Below the pieces are notes generated by a model. That model saw only the letters and a program-made list of their open reading frames with translations, was not told the origin of the DNA and ran no database searches. 64,000 bases of DNA, from positions 10,836,704 to 10,900,703 of the forward strand of contig NC_134036.1 of NCBI RefSeq assembly GCF_964204645.1. Direction: 5' to 3'. Below are positions 44,612-56,090 of this stretch, in pieces (positions within the stretch are counted from its first letter, which is position 1; each line of letters begins with the position of its first letter). The stretch is from Tubulanus polymorphus (Eukaryota > Nemertea > Palaeonemertea > Tubulaniformes > Tubulanidae). The position numbers were made by a program, and so were the translations under genes.

Positions 44612-45284
44612 TCCTCAAATACAATCATTCTGATATAGAATTTTTTAATCTTGGCTTCGTTATTGTGGGATTTTTCTCGCCATGCTCATATTTACGTATG
44701 AATATTTATTCTTAGAACGATAGGACTTTATGCTCCTCGTGTTCAATCTAAAATTAAAACTTATTTTATAGACACTTACTAGTGATATGACAGTTATATA
44801 TCCTATAATTCCATCGGACTGTGTGACAATATCAATTTGTAAAATGTGTTTAGTAATATATAAAAAAGGTACTTGACGAAGTGTGAGCGTATAGGAAACA
44901 CTTTACAGGCGTTGAGACAAAACACTAGGTCACACGACGGATCCGGACTAATTGCAATTCTAAATCCGTGATTTACGATTCAGTTTGACGCTGGAGGTCG
45001 TCCATTTCTTGGCTTTTCGGGATGTATATTCATCAATGGATGACAATGCTTCGGGTTATTCTTGTCGCTGTTTAGACCCGGTAATTACTCGGGATTAATT
45101 CATTAATATACGCAAATTCGGAATGGTCAGACGCTGAGTTATATTTCTGTCAGAATTGAAAATTATGTGTATAAGCTGTTGGTCGTCGAATCTGAGAGGA
45201 GTTACATTTTATGAAAAACATTTGTTTGGAAAGTGGAAAAGATAATAATCACGAGAATTACAATACGGTTTCTGCGAAGCAGTA

Positions 45285-45620
45285 GAAACGCTAATAATAC
45301 CAATGATTGAACGGCTAGATATTGATTGAAACTCATATCAGCATTTTGTTAAACCAAAAATCAATACACACCCGGCATCACTATGTACATTCACGGAGCC
45401 ATAAGTACACCTGAGCCATTCGCTTTGACAGTAAATCATTATATTTAAAGAGCTGTCGCTTATCAGTGTTTCTGAATATTACTTTTTCATATGTTATTTT
45501 TGGTATTCTCCCTGATGTACTGCGCATGTTTAATATAGATCATTTTGACTAGTAACACAGCGATCTTACACCTGAGATTATCAGTGACAACGGAATCAGA
45601 TAACTTTGTCGAACAATTTC
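45285..45620 (-). repeat. Third copy of the promoter/5'-UTR duplication, decayed
   Basis: It shares with 37430-37690 and 39180-39480 the order ACCAATGATTG...ATATTGATTGAAAC, ACCCGGCATC, TTATATTTAAAGAGCTGTCG, TTCTGAATATTA and CCCTGATGTACTG. The donor-side end is not preserved. Confidence 0.6.
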
Positions 45621-47030
45621 CTGTGCGTATTTGCTTCGAATTCTTAGTGCAGCCCCGAGCGCCGAATAAATTCGGTACTTGATAAATTGAAATTCAAACT
45701 CACTTGTGACGTTGTTTTAAAAGGCTGCAACGACTTATTTTCTTATGTTCCTTATTTGAATAGATTTTCTAATTTTTTTAGCTTTTACGAAATTATAGCT
45801 GCATTCTGATCCATGCATTCATAGCTTAAAAGAAACTTGAAATTAAATCGCGAATTTGTTTTCCAATTTTTTTTCATCAGCAAACGTAGAACATGACTAA
45901 GATACAATGTAGAATGCATATGAATAAACATGCTGCTTTTAAAGAGCTGTCGCTTTTCTCTGTTCAACAACAATTCAATTCAACTATTCAGACCAAAAAA
46001 TTAAACAGAAATAAGAAAATAAAAAAGACACTGATTGGACTATGTTTGGCTACAATTCACATGTTATGAGGACTCTGGCCTTAAACGTTTTTGAAATAAC
46101 AAATGAACAAAAAACACCAGCAATTAAACATATTATCAGTGGACTCTAAAAACGCATTGTTCACTGTTTAAATTTTGCATGTGAACATATGAAAAATTAC
46201 TGCAATTTCAAAAACGGCTCAAAAGATCGCATACACGAGTGATGTCGATTGCATGAAACATGTGTCCTTATAGCAAACTTTGTCAAGGATTTTTGGCACT
46301 TGATTCAAGCAAACATTTTACAAGTGCAGTTTTCCAGACCGGTTTTATCAATAAAATGGTAAGTGAGTCCCGGATATTTATTCAATCATGTTATATTCTC
46401 CGGAAAAAAATAATGGAACATTTTTCATATATTTGATTTTTCTTACTGTTGAATAAGCCGGTTATTTATTATATATAACGAGGAAGCGAGCATTTAACGG
46501 CGGGAACTGATCTTAATTTTTCCACATGTAACACGTTTTTACCGATTTCAAGAATACAACGATAGTGCTTTATATTTTAATCGGTTTATCTGACGCTCGA
46601 GCCTTCGCATCTAATGTAAAGAAGCTTCATCTGGTGTATGAGCATACCATTTATATTAACAACAAAGATCTCAAGACGGGACAGTATAGATTTCTATGTC
46701 GATAAACGGCTTTTACAGATTGCTATCACCAAATAGAATATTCTAGTGCTAGTTTACAGTCCAGGAACAAGTTTTCAAGTTCGGTTACATTTGACTCTAG
46801 AATTAATATGACTCGTTACGTTGTGTATGTGAATGTGAGCATGGAGTTCATATTTTAGTCCCGTTCACGGAATGGATTCATTTATATGGATATAAATCAG
46901 TATCATGCACAAACTATCTGAAATAGATGAAATTGTGTAGATACTCAAATAACACGTTTTATTGCAAGCCATCTGCCATAAAAATCAACATCACGAAGAG
47001 CAAAGCAAACGATGAAAATTGTATTTTGGC
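45621..47030. other. Non-coding stretch, no gene recognised
   Basis: AAAGAGCTGTCGCTT occurs at about 45450 and again at 45938, so part of the preceding repeat extends here. No gene or clear element was seen. Confidence 0.5.
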
Positions 47031-47117
47031 GTCCTGTGTTTCTATAAATACTCAAATCTATACACTACAACTTACAGCAGCAGTGGTAGACATCATCAAC
47101 TAGACAAAGTACACGGT
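47030..47117 (+). promoter_or_regulatory. Candidate TATA promoter and first exon
   Basis: CTATAAATAC at about 47042 is followed by about 70 bp ending in CACG|GTAAGTG (donor at about 47115). The spacing fits a TATA box, a start near 47072 and a short non-coding first exon. The matching downstream exon is uncertain, possibly the exon at 48984. Confidence 0.35.
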
Positions 47118-47740
47118 AAGTGCATATTGCGATGGAACATGCAGAAAACCAGGTAGACTACTCTCCATTACATTTAAGTCTAACGTATTATGTAAGATTT
47201 ATATATCCGTAGGTACCATATACCAATATAAGCGTCTTGTAAACGGCTACAGAACACAACTAAAATCGCCAATCTATATCTAAAGGCTTAGCAGCTGGGC
47301 ACGAAACTTTTATCAAATTGGCGTCCTATATTTATCACCCCAAGGGCCCAAATGGTTTATCGCATAACTGTTTATCCTTCTGACCCTGTATAAACAAATT
47401 TCGAGTCCGTGCGAATCCAGAAACCCAACCATAAGAAATGCATGCATATGATAGTACATACACACTGCAGATGGCTACTCTTTGAAAGCTTCGTAAATTG
47501 CGATTATAGAGTCTTAACGTGGTACAAATGAATTGATTTAGGATAATAAAATGTGCAGTGTTTTATCAATGCATCGTAGTACGTTTTTGACATGAACGGA
47601 CTCCGTTAGAATTCATAGACCGTCTTAATATATTTCATCCGTGCATCAAAGTTACAGCTAGATGGTCACATTCTTCGGTAGAACATTTATGTATGAAAAT
47701 ATCTAAGTCAGGGTGATTAGATGACAGACCAAGCCGATAT

Positions 47741-47962
47741 ATGCTATCTATGTTTAGATATCTATCTATGGCTGACCATCCCAGAAACTGTAAGAATAGC
47801 TTACCACATAGCGGGGCTCTACGTATTGAAAGAAAAGGTTCAAACGATGAACTGTTCGAAGAGAGATGTAGAGCCCTTAAAGATCAATTGATTGAAAGAG
47901 GTTATAAAGAATCAGAAATAGATAAACGAATTATTAGGGAAGATAAAATAGTATTATCTTAA
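47741..47962 (+). pseudogene. Penelope-like reverse transcriptase fragment
   Basis: Within the 73-codon frame, ADHPRNCKNSLPHSGALRIE and the following DELFEERCRALKDQLIERGY, ESEIDKRI match a stretch I recall C-terminal to the catalytic motifs of Penelope-like RTs (HP...K.SIPYSQALRIRR...L...L..RGY...I). No catalytic motif or GIY-YIG domain is adjacent, so it is only a fragment. The first ten codons are probably unrelated. Confidence 0.6.
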
Positions 47963-48983
47963 ACCTCATCAAATATGGACAGTATAAAGAGAGGATTGGG
48001 GCATATTTTATGAATATCCAATGTCAAAAGGCGTTAGCGCTATCCATGGTTGTCCATTATATTCAACCTCATAATTCCACTTATCAGATGCCTTTGATTT
48101 TTATACATTTTGAAATATTCCTAGTAGGAAAATGACACCGATAGCTCTAGATTATTCGGCCAAGTTATTTTGATCACAGGGTCATCGTTGCGAACCAGTG
48201 AGCGCTCTATTGGATGAACCATATCTATAAAACCAGCTCAATTTCTACTTAACAAGGATTATCACGTACAGATTAACCAACAGGTAATCAATCGTTAGTG
48301 ATTTTAATAATGCACTTTATTCTTAAACTTAACATCATGTTAGTATGGCAAAATTTAGCTTTTCAGTTGCTTTTCAGATCCAGCAGGCACTCAGCAAAAC
48401 TTAACAGAACAAATCCATTTCCAAATGTCCTTAATTGTACATGAACAGTATCAATGCTGGTCCCCCTATCGCTTGTGAGAACCATGAATGTTCTCTGTTC
48501 GATGGGAGTAGTACTGGGAGTAGCATTGCCATCTTTTTTCTACCCAGAGAGTTACAAATGACTTGTCAATAGCTTTGTTCACTAATCTGTTGGGTCTAGT
48601 AATGCATCCATGACAAACACCTCTTGACTTCACGGTTCACTGCAATGGGTTTGAAGACAAAACTATTCGACCGAATCAAAATTTGTTTTGGGTCATTCCT
48701 TCTATATTGATTTTCTATCAACCTATATGAATATTGAAGGATGCTGATGAGTAGAAGAATGAGGTTGCATTTTATTGGACCACCCTGCATAGACCAATAA
48801 ACTATCAAACTGATTTTTGTTTGCAGATAATTGCAGTCAAGCTGAAAATTCGAGGTAATAAGTGTATGAGCATCGGGTGAAGGGCGTCATCATTCAAATC
48901 AATCGTTATCTAGGACGTAATCAGTCGTTTGTAAGACATTAAGTCATCGTCAGAAATGATCACAAATTTTGTTTCGCTTTTAG
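47963..48983. other. Non-coding stretch with a second candidate promoter
   Basis: TATAAAACCAG at 48227 is followed by about 60 bp ending in CAACAG|GTAATC at 48292, resembling a TATA promoter with a short first exon. It may belong to the micro-gene at 48984. Nothing else is recognised. Confidence 0.35.
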
Positions 48984-49225
48984 AATGGTTGTTAACGCTC
49001 TCATTATTACCTCGGCCTTATTCATGGTTATTGAAACTATAAAAGGTACGTAATTCAAATGTTTGGCCGGTTTTTTATAGGTTGGATTACACATCCGCCG
49101 ACGAACGTTTCTAATTTCTTGGTTTAAAATATATTTCAATTCTATCTCAGCGTCCACTAGTATGGTTATGAAAATAAACTTATTCATTGTTTTCCACAGC
49201 CACGTCATCTTACAAATATAAATAA
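48984..49225 (+). CDS. Possible two-exon micro-gene with signal-like first exon
   Basis: After a pyrimidine-rich acceptor (TTTCGCTTTTAG) an ATG at 48985 opens about 20 codons of hydrophobic, signal-like sequence (MVVNALIITSALFMVIETIK), ending in phase 1 at G|GTACGT (49045). A strong acceptor TGTTTTCCACAG at 49199 leads in phase to eight more codons and TAA at 49223-49225. Another acceptor near 49150 gives a different 20-residue tail. No cysteine pattern is present. It could be a decayed member of a secreted-peptide family or a chance arrangement. Confidence 0.3.
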
Positions 49226-49971
49226 ACCGGTCATTATGGTTGTTCCTTGCAAAAAAGGGATCACTTCAATCATTTAACGCCAAGACGTAAATTCGTATAT
49301 CATCAATCAGTATATATTCTAATATCCGTTTCGTTTGTTCGATGACATGAGATTACTGAAAAATACAGAAATCATACCAACTTTCAGTAAACAATGATAT
49401 AATTACATAACACATCAAACTAATAATTAAATTACACTTAAATAACAGAAATCTTTTTTAGACCACTTTTGAAGTACATAATATAACAAGAATAAAAATA
49501 CAAACATACCGTGATATTTGGCTCCATAAAAATCCCTACATTCTATATTAGACTCCGAAATTCTTAAAGGTCTATGAGCCATTTCCAGTTATAACTTGTC
49601 AGTACAAGCACCAGTATTCCAGTGACAAATAAATGCAGAAATGCAGAAATGCAGAAATGGTCATATGACCAGAATTTACACAATACCTTGAATGAAACAA
49701 ATTCTAAAGGCCTAAAAGCTGTTCAAATACACACAAAAACCAGATAGAATATATTGAAATACTAAGCTTATGGCAAATATATGAATAGAAATTCACAATG
49801 AAAAAGTCAGATATCTCACATACAAATAATAGCCAACAGTACATAAATTGTCCGTACAATGGTATCGTCACGCTAATTAATATAGTTTTAAAATTCAACA
49901 TCCTTGCCTAAAATTAATGTATAACTGATTATTATTTGCTCAACAGTGGCAAAACACATGTTAAATAGCTA

Positions 49972-50417
49972 CGGTACAGCCTAGAATAAACATAACTCCG
50001 TTTTTGTTTGCGTTTAGCTTCATATCGTTCAAACCGCGTTCTGTAATTCGTTTGCGTTTAGTTCCCACCGCGTTCAACACTCGGTAGGGACGAATATCCG
50101 TTTCAAAATTACACGTTTCGCTGCACGCTCATGAGTGCAACGAAACTTCGAACGCTCCTCTATGGCGTTTATAATGTTACTGCATGTAGTTTACCATGAA
50201 GTCATCCAAATACAAGAAGTTGCACTCGAATAGAAGGGAGCTACTTTTAATACCTGCATTCAATGTGGCGCGCCAGACGCGTTAAATTTGAACCGTGGTA
50301 GTAACCAGTTCGATTCACGTTTCAATTTCGTTTTAATAAAAAACTAATAACAAAAACGCAACGACCTCCGACGAACGCCGGACGCGTAATAAGTTATGTT
50401 ACTTCTTGGCTGTACCG
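49972..50417. mobile_element. 446-bp MITE with TA target duplication
   Basis: The left end CGGTACAGCC, TAGAATAAACATAACT is the near-perfect reverse complement of the right end, AGTTATGTTACTTCTTGGCT then GTACCG. TA directly flanks each side (49970-49971, 50418-50419). This fits a Tc1/mariner- or piggyBac-like non-autonomous element. The interior has CGTTTGCGTTTAG repeats and no coding frame. Confidence 0.8.
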
Positions 50418-50429
50418 TATTACATTACA

Positions 50430-53260
50430 TCCATCGGAAGTTTCAAAGTTTTGAATCATAGAAAACATAGCTATCATACCTTATCATAAACAATTAAGTG
50501 AAACTACTATTCCAGTTAAATTTCACTCCGAGTTACACATCATCCTCAGCTAGCCCTAACTCCTGTTTTGCAAACATACATTTCGAAATTTCTCTACCTA
50601 CTTTTACTTCGAGCGAAAACTAATATTTTAGTTTTATAAACATGAAGGCGGTTGTTGGTGCAATATTCACATAGTGTATCTAAATGTAACTGGAGAGATT
50701 TCTCATCGTCAGCACGAGTGGCCGTGTAGTCCGCGTAAAGGATCAAGTAAAGCCCCCTAGTTACGGATTACAATTCAGATTCAGATTATCAATAAACGAC
50801 AAAGTTTGTTTACCGCGCGTAAAAAAGTAGTCTTCGATATCGTTTAGAAATTAGGAAAATAGAATAGGTGAACAATTTTCGCCAATTATCAACCTTCTAC
50901 CTGCAGCAAAATGTTTTGACGCGTTACCTTAAGCTGATTTGACCGAGTTATCTATTTACTATGTTTTAAGGAAAGCTTTCTTAAAATCAAGAAAGGCGCA
51001 AATAGTATTCTTCCGTGACTAAGGTAAAATTCATACGAATTTTCAGCATGTAAATATGATAGTCAAATATTTAGGTCTAAAACCATTTTGTGCTTCAAAT
51101 TGTAATATTCGAATCAAGGAACGTTGAATACTTTTGATCAAGAATATTCGTACATAATTCACCGAAACAGCTAACTAACGTGTAATTTCAGGATTATTAG
51201 CATCGCATTTCACTTTAAAAACAGGAATGATTATTATTAATTACATACAATGTTCTAGAAAAACATAAATACCAATATTAGCTCCATTTTAGTAGCACTA
51301 GTAGGATTTAGCATTTGCCCGATACTATTTCGGATTACTGATTTCACAATCTAAGTTCCTGAATAAACGTTTCTTTCTAATTTCTCATTTTTTCGCGGAT
51401 GATTTATTGATATTACTTGGACGAATTCTTCATAGTTACAAGGTTAGAAGGGTTAGGACAGCCTCGATATCTGCTTTTCTTAAATCTTATTATTTAAGTG
51501 CATCCCTACGGCTCAGACTAAATCACTTATAATGAACCGAAATTTATATGTCTTCTACTTCATCTATGGTACATCAAATTAACACGCGGTAATAATGCCA
51601 ATAATGCCATTGGTAAAATAACCAGAGGTAAAAATGCCAGGGAGGTGAAAATACCAGGGATGTAAAAAAAGGAAATATTCATTATATCTGATATTCATAT
51701 TAAAAATTATAATAACAAACACACAATTTAAATTTTCGATTTGGTTTATCATATAAACTGGTGTGTCAAATTTTAATCGTTAACTATTCATTTAATTGTT
51801 GATTCGATATTATGAATGACAACAGGAAATCATTGATCCAAAAGAATGTTATATCTAAAATGTGCATTCAATTTCTAATTTCCAATATTCTAAACATACG
51901 TTGCATCTGAATTGTCATTTTGTATAAATAACACTCGATCGTGTCCAATGTTAGCGTATATATGTTTTCATCTTTTAATTGCCTAAGGCTTGAGGTTTTT
52001 TTTTATAAATTACTGATACTTACTTATTAATTTAATTTCAATTATCTACATTTAGATTTTTCATTATTTTAAAGAAGTTGTTGATTCAATTCTTCAAAGT
52101 TAAGTTGTATCTAAATATGCATATTCAGGAATATCAAGTGTTTCGTGTACAGGGTTACCAGTACTGGGTAAATTACCTTCTCGTATCACCCCGTTTCCAC
52201 AGCTGCCACAGCCTCCTCCGTGTCAACCTAATGTTAAAATTTATGTCACGCCTTTAGTTTGGGAACTTGCAGAGGATGCTGTAGGTGTCATCGACGGTTT
52301 TTCATTCGAGCTATAATCAAAATGAAGAGTCTATCAAATTCAAATATGGAATCAATTATTTCTGTTTGTAGCTTGCGTTGACGAACACGCATTGTGTAGA
52401 ACATGGGTTTCATATTGTTCCACCCACACCTTTGTCGTTTCAATTTGTAAACGGACTTGCGACCTTTGCTGGTAAGTAAGTTTGTTACGACGGAACTACT
52501 GTTGTTTTTATCTATAAGGAAAATAATTATAGTTTTATTCAACCAACAATGTATGTGTAATGGCAGCTACAGATCATTTAGAACAATTTTCACCGTAGCT
52601 GGTGTCAGCAATGGTATGCGTGATCCGTATTACCCTGACATCTCTTATCGCATACCTTTGAACTGCTAGAATTAATAACTATTTCAATCTTGACGAACAG
52701 TTTTTGTTCGATAATATCATGAATCATTATTTTGATGTCAGATCAGCAAGACCATTTCATATTGATTTCAGATCTTTTATTAACTAACGAGTCGATAGCT
52801 TCACAGTCGCAGTCAGTCAGTAATTATACAAATTGTATCACAACTGTGAACGTATGTCAGTTCCTCGATACTGAAATATACAAACATCTTAACACATAAT
52901 TGTTATTTGATTCTTTGTCTGTAGCTTTATTTATGCACGTCTCGATACGAATGCGAAAAACACAGCTAACAACGAAAGATTAACTGGGACAACAAAAAAT
53001 ACAGAGATAAGAAAGGAATGCTACGACGTGGTTATGTTATATAGGGCGCTGCCCTTTATATACAATATAAGTAGCCTAAAAACTAAACATAAATACAGCG
53101 TCAAACCTTAACGAAACGAAGTGAATACACACTCGAGACGTCACGACCATGACAGAGTTTGATAACAGTAAACGGTACCAGCCAAGAGCAAGCTGTAATC
53201 CGCCGGTAAAACATAAACTGAACAAAGGTAAAACTTCGACAACGAAAGAAGGACAATTTA
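50430..53260. other. Non-coding stretch, no gene recognised
   Basis: At 51590-51665, words such as GGTAAAATAACCAG, GGTAAAAATGCCAG and GTGAAAATACCAGGG resemble the GGTAAAAATCCCC ends at 25399-26083. Otherwise no element or gene is clear. Short frames at 52288-52669 have no recognised domain. Confidence 0.5.
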
Positions 53261-53261
53261 G

Positions 53262-53505
53262 AGAGAATCCCACAATGATAATAAAAAGTCCGAAAATGAA
53301 ACTTCGAGATAGTAGTTTATTTCAACGTTTCGACTATATACTAATAGTCATCTTCAGGAATAATGAGATACTACAAAAATTATGAGATATATATATACAA
53401 TTCAGGGACAAAGAGACTAATTCAAGTAATCAGAGATGATACAAACTAAAAAAAATTAACGTAGAAACAGTTACACGCTAAAATAGATTAAAGGGAACCA
53501 ATGGG
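53262..53505 (-). mobile_element. Penelope-like element end, minus orientation
   Basis: On the minus strand this segment matches 60979-61196 on plus over about 220 bp: TCTATTTTAGCGTGTAACTG, TAGTTTGTATCATCTCTGAT, TATATATATCTCATAATTTT, then the hammerhead-like motif and CATTTTCGGAC. The two copies face each other across the DIRS-like element. Confidence 0.75.
53321..53360 (-). ncRNA. Hammerhead ribozyme-like motif, minus strand
   Basis: On minus: CTGAAGA (core CUGANGA, position 7 is free), helix II GACTAT-TAGTAT-ATAGTC, then GAAACGTT with self-complementary ACGU. Helix I pairs TTC before the core with GAA after the expected cleavage site. All invariant core bases are present. Confidence 0.65.
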
Positions 53506-53508
53506 TAG

Positions 53509-53578
53509 ATTTAGATATAAGTTTATTATGGGGTGAAAAACAATGGTTTTTCACCCCATAATAAACTTATATCTAAAT
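53509..53578. repeat. Perfect 33-bp-stem hairpin with 4-base loop
   Basis: ATTTAGATATAAGTTTATTA and the next 13 bases pair exactly with the downstream arm ending CTTATATCTAAAT, around an AATG loop. It lies between the minus-oriented Penelope-like end and the inverted repeats at 53786-54052. Confidence 0.95.
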
Positions 53579-53785
53579 TCCTCTATAAACTGGTTAAACT
53601 CAACACGTGATTTCCCCTTTGATCCTTTGTTATTTGTCACTCATCAATTTTAGTCTCTCAACTTGTATTCACCATTGTTTTAATTTGAGTGCCCCTTAGT
53701 TTGTCTCTTTACTACTGATTTTAAGTTTCAATTTATATTTATACTCACTATTGTTGTATAAAATTACCCCTTGGTTCCCTTTAAT

Positions 53786-54052
53786 TGGAAAAATAACCGA
53801 GACTTACCTGGAAGTTGAAGGTTGTTTCTAATTCTGTCTAACTGCTGACCAATGAAGAGGTAACATGAGATACGCATGCGTAGATACTACAGTCAATGTC
53901 CAACTTGCGAAATTTATCACAAAGTTACGATGGTGAGGTTAACTGGGTGAGGTTAAAATAAGGGAGGGCATGTAACCTCTCCATTGGTCAGCAGTTAGAC
54001 AGAATTAGAAACAACCTTCAACTTCCAGGTAAGTCTAGGTTATTTTTCCAAT
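53786..54052. repeat. Inverted repeat with about 70-bp arms, next to the DIRS left end
   Basis: The left arm 53786-53854 and right arm 53982-54052 are reverse complements. They are perfect over the inner 53 bp (ACTTACCTGGAAGTTGAAGG through CTGACCAATG), with one mismatch further out. 53863-53895 resembles the right end of the DIRS element near 60915-60945 (GAGATACGCATGCGTAGAT). It is probably a rearranged DIRS terminus. Confidence 0.85.
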
Positions 54053-54427
54053 TCTATCTTACTGCTGACGTCATTACGAGGTTCCATGAGATGTTCAAAG
54101 TTGTGATAAATGAGTAAACCATAAAAAACAACTATAAAGCGAATCTAAAATTTACCAAAACATAACAGCATATATTTGCTTCAAAATTCAGCAACCCAAT
54201 CTCAGGGTTTCATAACAAAACATATTTACAGCTCAGGCGAATAAAGCAAAATGTTCACCTAAAAACCACCAACAACTTATTCATACTAACTGATTTGCAA
54301 AAACCACAAAATCCAATCTGTCAAAACCAAGCAGTAAGTTATCTAACAAATAACTACTCAAACTCAATGATTTTTAACAATCTTTCAACAATGCATAAAA
54401 CAGATTTGTATACACGAATATTCCAAT

Positions 54428-54908
54428 TCAAATTACATTGAAATTTGATTCATCAGGTACAGGTTTCCTGTAATATTTTCTAAACACTGATAGATTTGAC
54501 CATCCTGCCGTCTTTAATGTAGATTGTATAGGCGCATTATTTCTTTCTGCCGCCGTAGTTGCCGCTGACCTAGTACTGTGAGGCGTAAAAATGTTCATGT
54601 CAACTCCTGCCCTTGTAAGCATTACTCTTATCCACCTTGACAATGTATCTCTACTTATAGGTCCATGTGGTTTCACATATGAAATAAAGAATTGTGTTGT
54701 ATCACCACGCAATTTTTCTTTTCGATTAAGGTTAACTTTACAATAGTTCACAATACAAAGACGTCTGTCTGGTACATAGGCTTTAAATGTTATCTCGGCC
54801 TGATGGAAACGTGGCCTGGACTGTTTTAACAAATCACCAAACCGAATTTTTAACTTGTTTGTGGTAAGCGTTATATTTCTCAAGTCGATCAGATATAGAG
54901 ACTGTCCT
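54428..54908 (-). pseudogene. DIRS tyrosine recombinase, C-terminal part
   Basis: Minus frame resuming after the LTR insertion (SLYLIDLRNITLTTNKLKIR...). HSTRSAATTAA carries the catalytic His-x-x-Arg, and a tyrosine-rich end of the SVFRKYY type holds the nucleophile. The frame ends at 54428. The first catalytic Arg lies on the other side of the LTR (TGQR at about 55563-55574). The enzyme would integrate circular cDNA without a target duplication. The full catalytic set is visible but split by the insertion and by a frameshift near 55750. Confidence 0.82.
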
Positions 54909-55557
54909 TGTTGTAACCGTTACAACAGTTTATCAAAGCCAGATGGCTATAGTGCGCGTGGACCTGGTTACCACCGAGATCCCGTGTGAACTCGCGTTTC
55001 ATAATCAATAACACGTGTATTATTTTGTTTCTAACTAGTTTAAGACTGAGCCTGTTCTCTCGTTGTATATTTTAATCCTTTTTATAGTAACATTTTGACA
55101 GTTTGTAACATTCTCAACAGATTGTAATCATAATTAGTTCCCAACCTGATTTTGTATAAAAGCCGCAACAAATATCCTGTAAAATCAGTTCATCTATGCA
55201 AGCCTGACTGTACACATCTCTCCGCTAAATAAATCGCTATAGTCTGAAGAAAGTCTTAAGGTTAGTCATTTCATGACAAAAGGAACGGCTGCTTCAAGGG
55301 ACAGGACGACGACTCTGCCTTGCTGCTTCAACCAGGGAACGTAACTCCGGCCGACTCGCTAATTTTGCTTCTGCCTGGTGACCCGCCTGGCTTTGCTTCT
55401 GCCTTGTCGACCCGCCTGGCTTCTGCTTCTGCCCGGCCTTTGCTTTGCTTCTTACGTGAACATATACAGTCCTCCTCGCTCGCTTCCTCACTCCCCATCG
55501 ACTGTCGGTGGAGTGTGCCCGAAACCCCGTGGTGTTGGACCGAGAACTCTCCCAACA
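54909..55557 (+). mobile_element. Solo LTR (649 bp) with 5-bp target duplication
   Basis: It begins TGTTGTAACC and ends CCCAACA, with GTCCT directly on each side (54904-54908 and 55558-55562). On plus, TATAAAAG at about 55157 and AATAAA at about 55227 are spaced like an LTR promoter and polyadenylation signal, giving the orientation. No internal retrovirus-like region remains, so it arose by LTR-LTR recombination. Superfamily (Gypsy, BEL or Copia) is undetermined. It splits the recombinase gene after the TGQRG codons. Confidence 0.88.
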
Positions 55558-55562
55558 GTCCT

Positions 55563-56090
55563 CGTTGACCAGTTAACAGCGCCAGTAATAAAACAAGCTT
55601 TAATGTGAGATCTTTTAGTGACAAACTAACTGCCGGAGACAGGCCTTTCAGGAAATTTAATACTGGTTCCACCGACCAAATAACCCTATTTCTGGGTAAA
55701 GCTGGCCTTAAATTAAATATACCTCTCATGAATCGACTAACTATGGGTACCTGACCAATAGGAGTTGGCACTGTAACTTAGGCCTTTAGAATACAACTCA
55801 GATAAGAAATCTAATACATTATTTACACTCCCCTCGTAGGGATCAGCATTCCTCGGAGCACAAAAACCGAGCCATTTGCGAATTTGCGTTGAGTATTGAT
55901 CACGTGAAGACTCTCGCCACGATGCCGTGATAATGACTCTACCTTCCTGAGAAAACATTCCGTCTGTTGTTGTACGCCCGATATCCTCGCCGCGAAAAGA
56001 TTCATCTTCGGTAGCTCGCTCATCTGTCTCGACGGATGCGTAAGAAGAGTGCTGTGGAAGATAGGAGAATAGGATAATCAATTAGCATGT
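55563..56090 (-). pseudogene. DIRS tyrosine recombinase, N-terminal part
   Basis: Two minus frames overlap. The first (to about 55740) has SSRDQYSTQIRKWLGFC and NVLDFLSELYSKGLSYS, an N-terminal SAM-like DNA-binding domain. The second (about 55771-55563) has GIFNLRPALPRNRVIWSVEP and ends LLALLTGQRG with the first catalytic Arg. One frameshift lies near 55745. The 5' end overlaps the RNase H frame by about 60 bp. Confidence 0.75.

Noticed and set aside
52144-52235. Minus-strand frame with a Gly/Cys-rich start and an ETLDIPEYAYLDTT-like end
   Set aside because: It reads like coding sequence for about 40 codons but has no start, and the only acceptor puts a TGA in frame. There is no partner or family.
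53076-53385. ORFs on both strands at 53.1-53.4 kb
   Set aside because: They overlap the Penelope-like end and its ribozyme-like motif, with no recognisable domain.
55294-55771. Arg/Ala/Glu-rich frames on both strands at 55.3-55.6 kb
   Set aside because: They lie inside the solo LTR and reflect its simple CTTCTGCCT repeats.
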